The notes under the pieces were generated by a model. That model searched no databases and had not been told where the DNA came from. It saw nothing but the letters and a program-made list of their open reading frames with translations. A stretch of DNA of 9,472 nucleotides from Planctomycetota bacterium (GTDB lineage Bacteria > Planctomycetota > B15-G4), in the NCBI GenBank assembly GCA_003644265.1, contig QNBX01000168.1, positions 1 through 9,472 on the forward strand, given 5' to 3'. Within the stretch, counting starts at the first letter, position 1. The number at the start of each line of letters is the position of its first letter. This document shows positions 1 through 6,338 of the stretch, in pieces. Both the position numbers and the translations under genes were made by a program.

Positions 1-72
1 ACCAACCACCTGGCTCGGGGACACCTCCCGCTCGGTCCAGGCCCTGATCACGGGAGGAACCCACCGCTCGGG

Positions 73-118
73 GTGGGTCAACTTTGGCTGATCAAGTGGG
101 TCACTTTTGGATGGACAT
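73..118. mobile_element. Possible end of an IS21-type insertion sequence (two 23-bp direct repeats)
   Basis: Two adjacent 23-bp units, 73-95 and 96-118, both begin GTGGGTCA and share TTTGG further in; 17 of 23 bases agree. Pairs of GTGGGTCA-CTTTTGG units are, from memory, typical of the ends of IS21-family elements, where the transposase binds repeated sites. Bases 1-72 show no transposase that I can recognise, so if this is an IS end the istAB genes lie to the left of the window. The identification rests on pattern memory only. Confidence 0.35.
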
Positions 119-521
119 CTCCAGCCCCGCGCGCATCCCTCCGACGGACTCCGCCGGAGGACACCACCTTGGCCTTCCGAGCCAGGTTGGCCGACGCCCC
201 GCGAGGAGCGTCGTTCCTGATGCTGGGTGGAGCATACCTCGCCCCGGGGCGAGCGCCGGAGTCGTGAGTGTGCGAGGGGTGGCATCCGCCCGGAGCAGGT
301 GCTGGAGGTCACGCCCGCCATCCTGAAAGAGCAGGCCGGCCCCATGCTCCGGCACGGGTCGCAGGGCGCCCTCCTCGCCAGCTGGTGTTTCATTTGCGCG
401 CGTTACGCGTGGTTTGAGGCGCCGTCATCAGTCCCGGAATCGAGCTCGCGCTCTGCTCGACGAGCATCCGGCGGAGGGCAGTGTGTGATCGGGCTGACGT
501 GGGCTGCTGCCAAGTGGCACC
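119..521. other. Stretch without a recognisable gene
   Basis: About 400 bases between the IS-like repeats and the AbiEi operator. Short open frames exist on both strands but none resembles a known family. A plus-strand stretch at about 285-370 reads protein-like (a segment containing RPEQVLEVTPAILKEQA) without a convincing start or partner; it could be the relic of a gene cut by the neighbouring insertion sequence. A perfect 16-bp palindrome lies at 238-253. No tRNA, rRNA or clear terminator was seen. Confidence 0.4.
238..253. repeat. Perfect 16-bp palindrome
   Basis: CTCGCCCC followed directly by its reverse complement GGGGCGAG, with no spacer. It lies in the gene-free left part and is not next to any gene start. 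In DNA this rich in G+C such a palindrome can arise by chance, so no function is proposed. Confidence 0.4.
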
Positions 522-556
522 AAATGTCGGCATATAGCCCATAGATGCCGACATTT
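522..556. promoter_or_regulatory. Upstream AbiEi operator (inverted repeat 1)
   Basis: A perfect 12-bp inverted repeat: AAATGTCGGCAT at 522-533 and ATGCCGACATTT at 545-556. The 9-bp cores (ATGTCGGCA / TGCCGACAT) are separated by 13 bases, the same architecture as the second repeat at 588-618. It lies just upstream of the proposed -35 box (561-566). Characterised AbiEi proteins bind two inverted repeats in their own promoter cooperatively and repress it; that is family knowledge, and its application here is inference supported by position. Confidence 0.7.
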
Positions 557-560
557 TGTG

Positions 561-589
561 TTGACCATCCCTCTGCCCTCACCGATTAT
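561..589 (+). promoter_or_regulatory. Promoter of the abiEi-type gene
   Basis: A sigma-70-like pair: TTGACC at 561-566 (5 of 6 to TTGACA) and GATTAT at 584-589 (4 of 6 to TATAAT), with an exact 17-base spacer. Transcription would begin near 596-599, that is at or next to the ATG at 599, implying a leaderless or nearly leaderless message. This agrees with the absence of a Shine-Dalgarno sequence. The -10 box shares bases 588-589 with the second operator repeat, so repressor binding there should block polymerase. Confidence 0.5.
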
Positions 590-618
590 GTCGGCATCAT
601 GCCACCCGGTGCCGACAT
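588..618. promoter_or_regulatory. Downstream AbiEi operator (inverted repeat 2)
   Basis: Half-sites ATGTCGGCA at 588-596 and TGCCGACAT at 610-618, separated by 13 bases exactly as in the first repeat. The right arm is continued by TTTCGTG, matching TTTTGTG after the right arm of repeat 1. The left half-site overlaps the end of the proposed -10 box and the right half-site lies within the first codons. Half-site starts at 524, 546, 588 and 610 are 22, 42 and 22 bases apart, close to whole helical turns, so all four should face the same side of the DNA. Confidence 0.7.
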
Positions 619-1234
619 TTCGTGCAATTCCGGCGATCCGCCCGCCCCCCTGGATCGCCTCCGCAAGGCGGGGCTCGGCGCCTTCTTCCGGCCCAGGCAG
701 GTGGGGGAGGCCGGGCTGACCCGCGATCAGCTCCGCACGCTGGTGCGGCAAGGCACGGTCGAGCATGTCGCCCGCGGGCTCTATCGCATGGCGGACGCGG
801 AGCCCACCGAGCACGACTCCCTCGCCATGGCCTGCGCGCGGGTTCCGAAGAGCGTGGTCTGCCTGCTCTCCGCCCTGCGGGTCCACGAGATCGGGACCCA
901 GGCACCTGCGGAGGTCTGGCTCGCCATTCCGCACAAGGCGCGCGCGCCGCGACCTCAGGCGATACGGCTTGCCATCGTGCGCTTCAGCGGGCCGGCCTGG
1001 GACCTCGGTGTGACACCGGCAACTTTCGAGGGTGTCCCGGCGCGGATCACCTCGCCGGCACGGACCGTCGTCGACTGCTTCCGGTTTGAGCGCCTGGTCG
1101 GTGCCGAGGTCGCAATGGAGGCGCTGCGAGACAGCCTCGATCAGATCAAAGTGACCGTCGCGGAGCTCTCGAGCGTGGAGGAAGTGCTCCCGTCGCGACG
1201 CCTCCGCGCAGCCCTCGACACCATGTCGATATGA
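599..1234 (+). CDS. abiEi: AbiEi-type antitoxin / transcriptional repressor (type IV toxin-antitoxin), orphan
   Basis: A 211-residue protein of the AbiEi family: an N-terminal winged helix (about residues 18-65, with GLTRDQLRTLVRQGTVEHVA then GLYRM) and a C-terminal antitoxin domain (about 85-200) containing the family-like segments CLLSALRVHEIGTQAP and SPARTVVDCFRF. In type IV systems AbiEi represses its own operon and counteracts AbiEii, a nucleotidyltransferase toxin. No AbiEii follows: the next bases hold a repeat relic and then the RecQ-like gene. ATG 599 is preferred over the in-frame ATG at 545 because a -35/-10 pair at 561-589 lies between them; 545 would start inside the upstream operator and upstream of the promoter. 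Neither start has a Shine-Dalgarno. The C-terminus looks somewhat short for the family. It may survive as a stand-alone regulator or as the remnant of a decayed system. Confidence 0.85.
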   Translation: MPPGADISCNSGDPPAPLDRLRKAGLGAFFRPRQVGEAGLTRDQLRTLVRQGTVEHVARGLYRMADAEPTEHDSLAMACARVPKSVVCLLSALRVHEIGTQAPAEVWLAIPHKARAPRPQAIRLAIVRFSGPAWDLGVTPATFEGVPARITSPARTVVDCFRFERLVGAEVAMEALRDSLDQIKVTVAELSSVEEVLPSRRLRAALDTMSI

Positions 1235-1255
1235 GCCGCGACCTGTCGGCGTCGG

Positions 1256-1287
1256 TCACCCAAGCCGAACCTCCCCGTGCCACGCCA
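1256..1287 (-). pseudogene. Relic copy of the 3' end of the HNH endonuclease gene (left direct repeat)
   Basis: These 32 bases match 5208-5239 at 30 positions, in the same orientation. On the minus strand they read AWHGEVRLG then stop, against AWHGEVRFG then stop at the end of the HNH gene. Upstream on the minus strand the matching frame meets a stop within a few codons and resemblance ends, so only about ten codons survive. The two copies bracket the RecQ-PRTase/DprA module. They may be an insertion scar like an att site, or the remnant of a second HNH gene. Confidence 0.6.
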
Positions 1288-1383
1288 CACCAGCGCAGCG
1301 TCATTGACACGCGTCACGTACACCCCGCTTCCCCGTCGTTCACACCAGCCGCGTCCCTGCGCTCTGCTCAGTGACCTGCAGGC

Positions 1384-1400
1384 TACGATGACCGCGTCAT
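1384..1400 (+). promoter_or_regulatory. Possible promoter/operator of the recQ-dprA module
   Basis: TACGAT at 1384-1389 matches a -10 box at 4 of 6 positions, but no good -35 box is seen at the right distance. It overlaps a small perfect inverted repeat, ATGAC-CGC-GTCAT, at 1388-1400. The site lies 27 bases before the GTG start of the helicase gene. Short motifs of this kind are weak evidence. Confidence 0.25.
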
Positions 1401-1426
1401 GACCCGGCGCAGATGCTGAGGACCCA

Positions 1427-3505
1427 GTGAACTACGACGCCAAACGCGCGCTTGAGCTCCTTCGCATCGGCTCCGGCATTCCGGGCGCTGAGTTTCGCGA
1501 CGGCCAGGAGGAGGCCATCCGGCGGGTTGTCGAGGGTCGCGGCAGGCTGCTCGTGGTGCAGAAGACAGGCTGGGGCAAGAGCTTCGTCTACTTCATCGCC
1601 ACGAGGCTGTTGCGAGAGGCGGGACTGGGCCCGGCGTTGCTGATCTCGCCGCTGTTGTCGCTGATGCGCAACCAGATTGACGCCGCGGAGCGCATGGGCG
1701 TGCGGGCGGTCACGATCAACTCGGACAACAGGGACGACTGGGAGGCCGTCGAGCGACTGACCCGCCAAGACAAGGTGGACATCCTGCTCATCTCGCCCGA
1801 GCGGCTGGGCAACGAGCGCTTCTCCAGCGAGGTCCTGGGAGAGCTGTCCGGACGCGCCTCGATGCTCGTGATCGATGAGGCCCACTGCATCTCCGACTGG
1901 GGCCACGACTTCCGTCCCGATTACCGCCGGTTGGAGCGCATGATCGGGCTGCTGCCCAGCAGCCTGCGAGTGCTGGCCACGACGGCCACTGCCAACGACC
2001 GTGTGATGGCGGATCTGACCGGCGTCTTGGGGCCGGACATGGCGTCGCTGCGGGGCGACCTCGGCCGCCCATCGCTCTTGCTGCAGACGATTGAGCTGCC
2101 CGGTCAGGCCGAGCGGCTGGCGTGGCTTGCCGGGCAGCTCGCCACCATCGAAGGGCACGGGATCATCTACACGTTGACCGTCCGTGATGCGCAGCTCGTC
2201 ACGGCGTGGCTACGGTCCCGGGGGCTGAACGTGCAGGCCTACACCGGAAACTCAGGCGATCGCCGGCCTGAGCTCGAGCTCGCCCTGCTGCGAAACGAGG
2301 TCAAGGCGCTGGTGGCTACGATGGCCCTGGGCATGGGCTTTGATAAGCCCGATCTGGCCTTCGTCATGCACTACCAGGCCCCCGGCTCGGTGGTGGCCTA
2401 CTACCAGCAGGTCGGCCGCGCAGGTCGTGCGCTGGCGGCTGCACACGGAGCCTTGCTCGGTGGCGACGAGGACACGGAGATCACCTCCTTCTTCATCGAG
2501 AGCGCCTTCCCCTCCCGGCAGGAGGTCCGCCTTGTGCTCGGTGTGCTTGAAGATGCGGTCGGCGGTCTCACCATCCACGAGCTGCTCAGGGCGGTGAACA
2601 TCAGCCAGGGCCGGGTCACCAAGACGCTCAAGTTGCTCTCGCTCGAGTCTCCTGCGCCCATCGTCAAGGAAGGCAGCAAGTGGCAGCTGACCGCCGCGGA
2701 GTTGGGTGCCTCGTTCTGGGAACGCGCGGAGCGACTGACGGCTCTGCGGCGGACGGAGCAGCAGCAGATGCAGGACTATCTGCAGCTCGACTCGGGGCAC
2801 ATGGAGTTCTTGATCCGCGCCCTCGACGGCGATGTGGGCGAGGCTGGGCAGCCTGACCTGGCGCCACTCTCTCGCGAGCTCGACCCCGGCCTGCTGCAGG
2901 ACGCGCTCGACTTCCTGCACCGCCGGAAGCTCCCGATTCAGCCCAGGAAGAAGTGGCCCGCGGGCGGGCTGCCAGCGATGGACGTCAGCGGGCGCATCGA
3001 GCCTGAGCAGCGCGCCGAGCCCGGCATGGCGCTGAGCATCTGGGGAGATGCCGGCTGGGGACAGGATGTCTCCAACGGCAAGTACAGCGACGGTCGCTTC
3101 TCAAATGAGCTCGTGGCGGCGTGCCAGGAGGTCCTTGAGGAGTGGGCTCCTGAACCGAGACCAGCCTGGGTAACCTGCATCCCTTCCCGACGTCATCCAG
3201 AGCTGGTGCCTGAGTTTGCGCGTCGGCTCGCCGACAACCTGGGCCTCCCGTTCCGAGCCGTGCTGATCAGGACGGACGATCGACCGGAGCAGAAGACCAT
3301 GCAGAACTCCGTGCAGCAGGCGCTCAACGTCGATGGCTCGATGGAGGTCTCGGAGGGGCGGCTTCCAGACGGGCCGCTGCTCCTGATCGATGACATGCTG
3401 GACTCCCGTTGGACTCTGACGGTGGCGGCGTACCTGCTCCGCATGCGGGGTGCCGGCCCGGTCTTCCCGTTGGCCCTGGCCCTGGCGGGGGGAGGCGGGC
3501 AGTGA
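1427..3505 (+). CDS. recQ: RecQ-family ATP-dependent DNA helicase fused to a C-terminal PRTase-like domain
   Basis: A 692-residue superfamily 2 helicase. RecQ motifs in order: FRDGQEEA (23-30), Walker A QKTGWGKS (45-52), LLISPLLSL (71-79), DEAH box with [12 protein letters not shown] (148-159), ATTATA (184-189), a second RecA-like domain (about 240-345) with [13 protein letters not shown] and the arginine finger QQVGRAGR (327-334). A winged-helix region follows (about 365-430). The zinc-binding cysteines of RecQ are absent: the whole protein has only three cysteines (154, 566, 584). Residues about 540-690 resemble a PRTase fold, ending in [15 protein letters not shown] (651-665), the position of the PRPP-binding loop. 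From memory, this helicase-PRTase fusion also occurs in RecQ-type proteins of Actinobacteria. Start: GTG 1427 with GAGGA at 1418-1422; nearby ATGs are out of frame or stopped. It overlaps the DprA-like gene by 4 bases, implying translational coupling and joint function, probably in DNA processing during defence or repair. Confidence 0.9.
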   Translation: MNYDAKRALELLRIGSGIPGAEFRDGQEEAIRRVVEGRGRLLVVQKTGWGKSFVYFIATRLLREAGLGPALLISPLLSLMRNQIDAAERMGVRAVTINSDNRDDWEAVERLTRQDKVDILLISPERLGNERFSSEVLGELSGRASMLVIDEAHCISDWGHDFRPDYRRLERMIGLLPSSLRVLATTATANDRVMADLTGVLGPDMASLRGDLGRPSLLLQTIELPGQAERLAWLAGQLATIEGHGIIYTLTVRDAQLVTAWLRSRGLNVQAYTGNSGDRRPELELALLRNEVKALVATMALGMGFDKPDLAFVMHYQAPGSVVAYYQQVGRAGRALAAAHGALLGGDEDTEITSFFIESAFPSRQEVRLVLGVLEDAVGGLTIHELLRAVNISQGRVTKTLKLLSLESPAPIVKEGSKWQLTAAELGASFWERAERLTALRRTEQQQMQDYLQLDSGHMEFLIRALDGDVGEAGQPDLAPLSRELDPGLLQDALDFLHRRKLPIQPRKKWPAGGLPAMDVSGRIEPEQRAEPGMALSIWGDAGWGQDVSNGKYSDGRFSNELVAACQEVLEEWAPEPRPAWVTCIPSRRHPELVPEFARRLADNLGLPFRAVLIRTDDRPEQKTMQNSVQQALNVDGSMEVSEGRLPDGPLLLIDDMLDSRWTLTVAAYLLRMRGAGPVFPLALALAGGGGQ

Positions 3506-5163
3506 GAGCGGGGCCCTCCACTCACGCCAAGGTCACCTTGCTGCTGACCGCTCCGCTGCTCGTCGGTCGAGGGTCCATCCACCCTGACTTGCTCAAGCCG
3601 CGTGAGTACCGTCAGCTGGTCAAGCACCTGGCCGAACTGGAACGCCTGCCCGCCGACCTGCTCTCCTCCGAGTCCGAGGCGGGGGAGCTGCTGGACGCGT
3701 GTGACCGGGTCATCGACTCCGCTCGGATCGAGCGTCTGCTGGGCCGGGGTCTGCAGCTGGCGCAGGCCGGCGAACACTGGCAGCAACGGGCCATCTGGGT
3801 GCTGGCGCGGGAGGACGACGAGTATCCCGAGCGTCTGCGTGCGCGATTCGGCGAGGGCGCGCCTGCGCTGCTCTACGGCTGCGGCGATGCGGGTCTGCTG
3901 GACGCCGGTGGATTAGCCGTCGTCGGGTCGCGGAACGTGGATGACGCGCTCATCGAGTACACGACAGGCACCGGGCGGCTGGTCTCCGAGAGCGGCCGCG
4001 GGCTGGTGTCGGGAGGCGCGCGCGGGATCGACCAGGCGGCCATGCGCGGAGCCTTGGAGGCGGGCGGTCCGGTCATCGGCATGCTCGCCGACAGCCTCGG
4101 CCGCGCCGCCTTGAGGCACGAACATCTCGAGCTGCTGCGTGACGGTCGGCTCGTGCTCGCCTCGCCTTACGACCCCAAGGCCGGCTTCAACGTGGGCTTC
4201 GCCATGGCTCGCAACCGGCTCATCTATGCCCTCTCCGACGCCGCCCTGGTGGTGAGCGCCGAGGTCGGCAAGGGCGGAACCTGGGCAGGCGCGACGGAGC
4301 AGCTCGATCGGTTGCAGCTGGTGCCGGTCTATGTGCGCACGGCCGGCGCGCCCTCGGCAGGGCTCGACGCGCTCATGGAGAAGGGGGCGCTCGCCTGGCC
4401 TGAGCCGCAGGATCGCGCCGGACTTGAGGCGGCGTTGCTCGCGGAGCGGCTCGATCCTGAGCGGCCGGACCCCGAGCGGCCGGACCCTGAACAGACCGCC
4501 CCAGGGCGAGTGGATCCTGAGCAACGTGCGCCTGGGCACGCGGCCCGAGATGGCCGCGTCCAAGAGCGGTCCCTGGCGCAACTTCAGCTGGGCTTTCCTG
4601 CGGCGGCTGACAGTGGAGATTCGCGCGGCAGCAGCGACTCGATCGTCCGTGAGGCAGGGCCAGCTCAGAGCAACGCCCCCGATCGAGGCGACGCGGCCGG
4701 CGACCCCGGCGACCCTGGCGACCCCAGCGAACCCGCCGCTGCCCTGCTTGAGGTCGTGATGGACCTGATGCGGCGGCTGGCCCGTCCGGAGAGTCTGAGT
4801 CCAGCCGAGGTCAGTGTCTCGCTGCACGTCAGCAAGCCTCAGGCGGGCGACTGGCTCGGCGTCCTCGAGCAGCGAGGTCTGGTTCAGGATCACGGAGCAC
4901 CGGACTCCGCGCCGATGGCCGGTGCGCCTCTCGCAACAGGAGCCGGCTCGTCATCCGTCTCCGACGAAAGAGCGGCCGAGCTACTGTTCGAGTCGGTCCG
5001 GAGGCTCATCCTCGAGCTGGCCCGGGCTCCCATCGCGCGCGAGGATCTCGCCACGAGACTGGGTACGAGGAAGCGTCAGTCCGACGCCTGGGTCCGGCAG
5101 TTGGTGGGGCTCGGGGAGCTTGAGCTGACAGGCGGGAGGGTTCGGGCCGTCACCCAGGGTTGA
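3502..5163 (+). CDS. dprA: DprA/Smf-like DNA-processing protein with two C-terminal winged helices
   Basis: A 553-residue protein. The DprA Rossmann domain (about 97-285) carries VVGSRN (140-145), SGGARGID (170-177), [14 protein letters not shown] (238-251) and KGGTWAGA (257-264). Classical DprA binds single-stranded DNA and loads RecA during transformation; the AH that usually follows GID is AM here (180-181). Many DprA-like proteins occur in defence loci instead, for example ShosA. Next comes a low-complexity linker (about 315-412) with DPERP and GDP repeats, then two winged-helix-like segments: about 413-463 and 490-550. Two such domains and a long linker exceed the usual DprA length (about 300-400). 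Start: GTG 3502 overlaps the helicase stop (GTGA) and has GGAGG at 3491-3495; an ATG further upstream lies inside the helicase gene in a shadow frame. It probably works with the upstream RecQ-PRTase protein. Confidence 0.9.
   Translation: MRAGPSTHAKVTLLLTAPLLVGRGSIHPDLLKPREYRQLVKHLAELERLPADLLSSESEAGELLDACDRVIDSARIERLLGRGLQLAQAGEHWQQRAIWVLAREDDEYPERLRARFGEGAPALLYGCGDAGLLDAGGLAVVGSRNVDDALIEYTTGTGRLVSESGRGLVSGGARGIDQAAMRGALEAGGPVIGMLADSLGRAALRHEHLELLRDGRLVLASPYDPKAGFNVGFAMARNRLIYALSDAALVVSAEVGKGGTWAGATEQLDRLQLVPVYVRTAGAPSAGLDALMEKGALAWPEPQDRAGLEAALLAERLDPERPDPERPDPEQTAPGRVDPEQRAPGHAARDGRVQERSLAQLQLGFPAAADSGDSRGSSDSIVREAGPAQSNAPDRGDAAGDPGDPGDPSEPAAALLEVVMDLMRRLARPESLSPAEVSVSLHVSKPQAGDWLGVLEQRGLVQDHGAPDSAPMAGAPLATGAGSSSVSDERAAELLFESVRRLILELARAPIAREDLATRLGTRKRQSDAWVRQLVGLGELELTGGRVRAVTQG
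4453..4527 (+). repeat. 15-bp in-frame tandem repeat in the dprA linker
   Basis: Units at 4453-4467 (GATCCTGAGCGGCCG), 4468-4482 and 4483-4497 encode [10 protein letters not shown] and DPEQT; a further diverged copy, DPEQR, begins at 4513. The repeat keeps the reading frame and lengthens the flexible linker between the Rossmann domain and the winged helices. Confidence 0.75.
4699..4725 (+). repeat. 9-bp in-frame tandem repeat (GDP x3) in the dprA linker
   Basis: Three copies of GGCGACCCC or GGCGACCCT encode GDPGDPGDP, directly before the first winged helix. It is a second, unrelated expansion in the same linker. Confidence 0.75.
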
Positions 5164-5175
5164 TGCCTGGGTGAC
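5149..5175 (+). terminator. Hairpin across the dprA stop codon, candidate terminator
   Basis: A perfect 10-bp stem, GTCACCCAGG at 5149-5158 and CCTGGGTGAC at 5166-5175, with a 7-base loop that contains the TGA stop (5161-5163). No run of T follows on either strand, so a classical Rho-independent terminator is not shown. Its place between two converging genes suits a bidirectional terminator or a 3'-end stabiliser. Confidence 0.5.
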
Positions 5176-5207
5176 CCCGGGCTGAGGCGTGGGTGGCGCA
5201 GACCCCC

Positions 5208-5239
5208 TCACCCAAACCGCACCTCCCCGTGCCACGCCA
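5208..5239. repeat. Right copy of the 32-bp direct repeat flanking the recQ-dprA module
   Basis: This is the stop codon and last codons of the HNH gene (minus strand). It matches 1256-1287 at 30 of 32 bases; the differences are two single-base substitutions. Similarity stops abruptly outside the repeat on both sides. Confidence 0.65.
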
Positions 5240-6158
5240 GCGCCTCCCGGCTCGGCGCCTGCCACGCCTCCTGCGGCGCCCGCAGTCGCCGACGTTCCAG
5301 CTCGTAGTACTGCTTGCCGTTCTCCCACTCGTCCTGGAGCCGCTCGCTGACGCGGAACTCGTAGTCGGGCGTGACGGTCACCAGGCCGCGGTCGTACAGG
5401 CGGTGCAGGTCCGTGCGCAGCACCAAGCCATTCTGCACGTGGTTGCTGGCAGGTCCCAGGTAGTCCTGGATGTGGGCGGCGTCGAGCACGGGCACGACCT
5501 TCTCGCCCGTGACGGCGCAGCGGTTGCCGTAGGCGTCGAGCAGACGCAGCTTGAAGGTGCCTTGGCCCTCGCGCACGGCACTGGTGCTCTCGCGCTGGCG
5601 ACGGGTGTCGCAGTCGATCAGCTGGAAGTCCTGCGTCAGCTCGGGCGCAGCGTCGTAGCGCGCGCGGATCAGCGACAGCAGCCGCGCGCCCGGCTCGCTG
5701 GCGAGCTCGTAGCGCTTGTCGTTGACGATGTTGCGGGACCAGTCCTCGCGCGATCCCCACGGCAGCCAGCGCTCGCGCTCGAAGAAGACCACGTCGCGCA
5801 GGACGATGCAGCCCAGCGGCGTGGCGCCCGGCGCCTCGGGGTCGCTCCCGCGGAACGCCGTGATCGAGCTGCGGAACGCTTCACGGTTCGGCGCGCCGTT
5901 CTTCTGCCCGAACAGCTCCCAGGCCAGGCTGAACGGCACCAGCTGCCAGTGCGCGAAGAAGCCGAAGCCGGCGATGGCGTGGTGCGGCCGCTTGAGCCGC
6001 AGGAAGAACGGCGCGCCCGGCGTGATGCTGCGCACGGCCTGCTGGCTCTTGGGCCTCCAAAAGTTGACCTCGTCGAGCCGCTGCCCCTCGCTCTTCGCGG
6101 CCAGCCCCGACAGGTGGTCGAACCATCGCTTGTCGGTGAGGGAGACGAGGCCGTGCAT
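5208..6158 (-). CDS. HNH endonuclease with an EVE/PUA-like N-terminal half (predicted restriction enzyme)
   Basis: A 316-residue protein read leftward. The C-terminal half holds an HNH nuclease domain (about 200-275): CAVTGE (214-219), AAHI with H229, NGLVLRTDLHRLYD with N243 and H252, a complete His-Asn-His set for metal-dependent DNA cleavage. The N-terminal half (about 25-140) contains VNFWRPK, PGAPFFLRLKRP, AGFGFF, FSLAWELFGQKNGA and CIVLRDVVFF, a pattern I associate with the EVE/PUA-like domains found in front of HNH or other nucleases, which read modified bases. A role in restricting modified foreign DNA is inferred. It converges on dprA, with 44 bases between the stop codons. The ATG at 6158 has no clear Shine-Dalgarno; TACGAT on the minus strand at 6206-6201 is a possible -10 box. 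Its last codons are duplicated at 1256-1287. Confidence 0.88.
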   Translation of the reverse strand: MHGLVSLTDKRWFDHLSGLAAKSEGQRLDEVNFWRPKSQQAVRSITPGAPFFLRLKRPHHAIAGFGFFAHWQLVPFSLAWELFGQKNGAPNREAFRSSITAFRGSDPEAPGATPLGCIVLRDVVFFERERWLPWGSREDWSRNIVNDKRYELASEPGARLLSLIRARYDAAPELTQDFQLIDCDTRRQRESTSAVREGQGTFKLRLLDAYGNRCAVTGEKVVPVLDAAHIQDYLGPASNHVQNGLVLRTDLHRLYDRGLVTVTPDYEFRVSERLQDEWENGKQYYELERRRLRAPQEAWQAPSREALAWHGEVRFG

Positions 6159-6295
6159 AGGTGGCGCCGAGGGGCCTGGGGGCGAGCGGAGCGGGGGGCC
6201 ATCGTACGCGAGCCGACGGCAGGCCGGTGCCCGTGCGGCAACGCCGCGGCGCGCGACCCGTCAAACCTGACACGGTAGAGGCCCAGGTTCGGGGC

Positions 6296-6334
6296 TTGAA
6301 CTGCCCGCAGAACATCTTTACCAATACGGTAAAG
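6296..6334 (+). promoter_or_regulatory. higBA promoter region with palindromic operator
   Basis: CTTTACC (6316-6322), spacer AATAC, GGTAAAG (6328-6334): a perfect 7-bp inverted repeat ending four bases before the toxin ATG. It is a conspicuously A/T-rich patch in GC-rich DNA. TTGAAC at 6296-6301 may be a -35 box; 17 bases later TACCAA (6319-6324), inside the palindrome, is a weak -10. HigA antitoxins bind such palindromes to repress their own operon, so this is the likely HigA site. The -35/-10 assignment is much less certain than the palindrome. Confidence 0.55.
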
Positions 6335-6338
6335 AAGA

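Noticed and set aside
545..598. Longer start of the AbiEi gene at ATG 545
   Set aside because: It begins inside the upstream operator repeat and before a good -35/-10 pair at 561-589. The added residues do not resemble the family, which begins nearer residue 18 of the 599 start.
1304..1309. Perfect -35 hexamer TTGACA upstream of the helicase gene
   Set aside because: No acceptable -10 box lies 15-19 bases downstream, so a promoter here is not supported.
1397..2920. Two long open frames on the minus strand opposite the helicase gene (1397-2158 and 2252-2920)
   Set aside because: They are shadows of the RecQ coding strand in GC-rich DNA, have no recognisable domains, and lie entirely over well-supported helicase motifs.
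3409..3501. ATG start for the DprA-like gene inside the helicase gene
   Set aside because: It would overlap the conserved PRTase motif by almost 100 bases. GTG 3502 overlaps the stop as GTGA and has GGAGG at a proper distance.
3913..4893. A 326-codon minus-strand open frame opposite dprA
   Set aside because: The plus frame shows the full set of DprA motifs. The minus frame has no family resemblance and is typical antisense GC-rich composition.
5193..6278. A 361-codon plus-strand open frame opposite the HNH gene
   Set aside because: The minus strand has an intact HNH motif and a complete gene. The plus frame is arginine- and alanine-rich noise.
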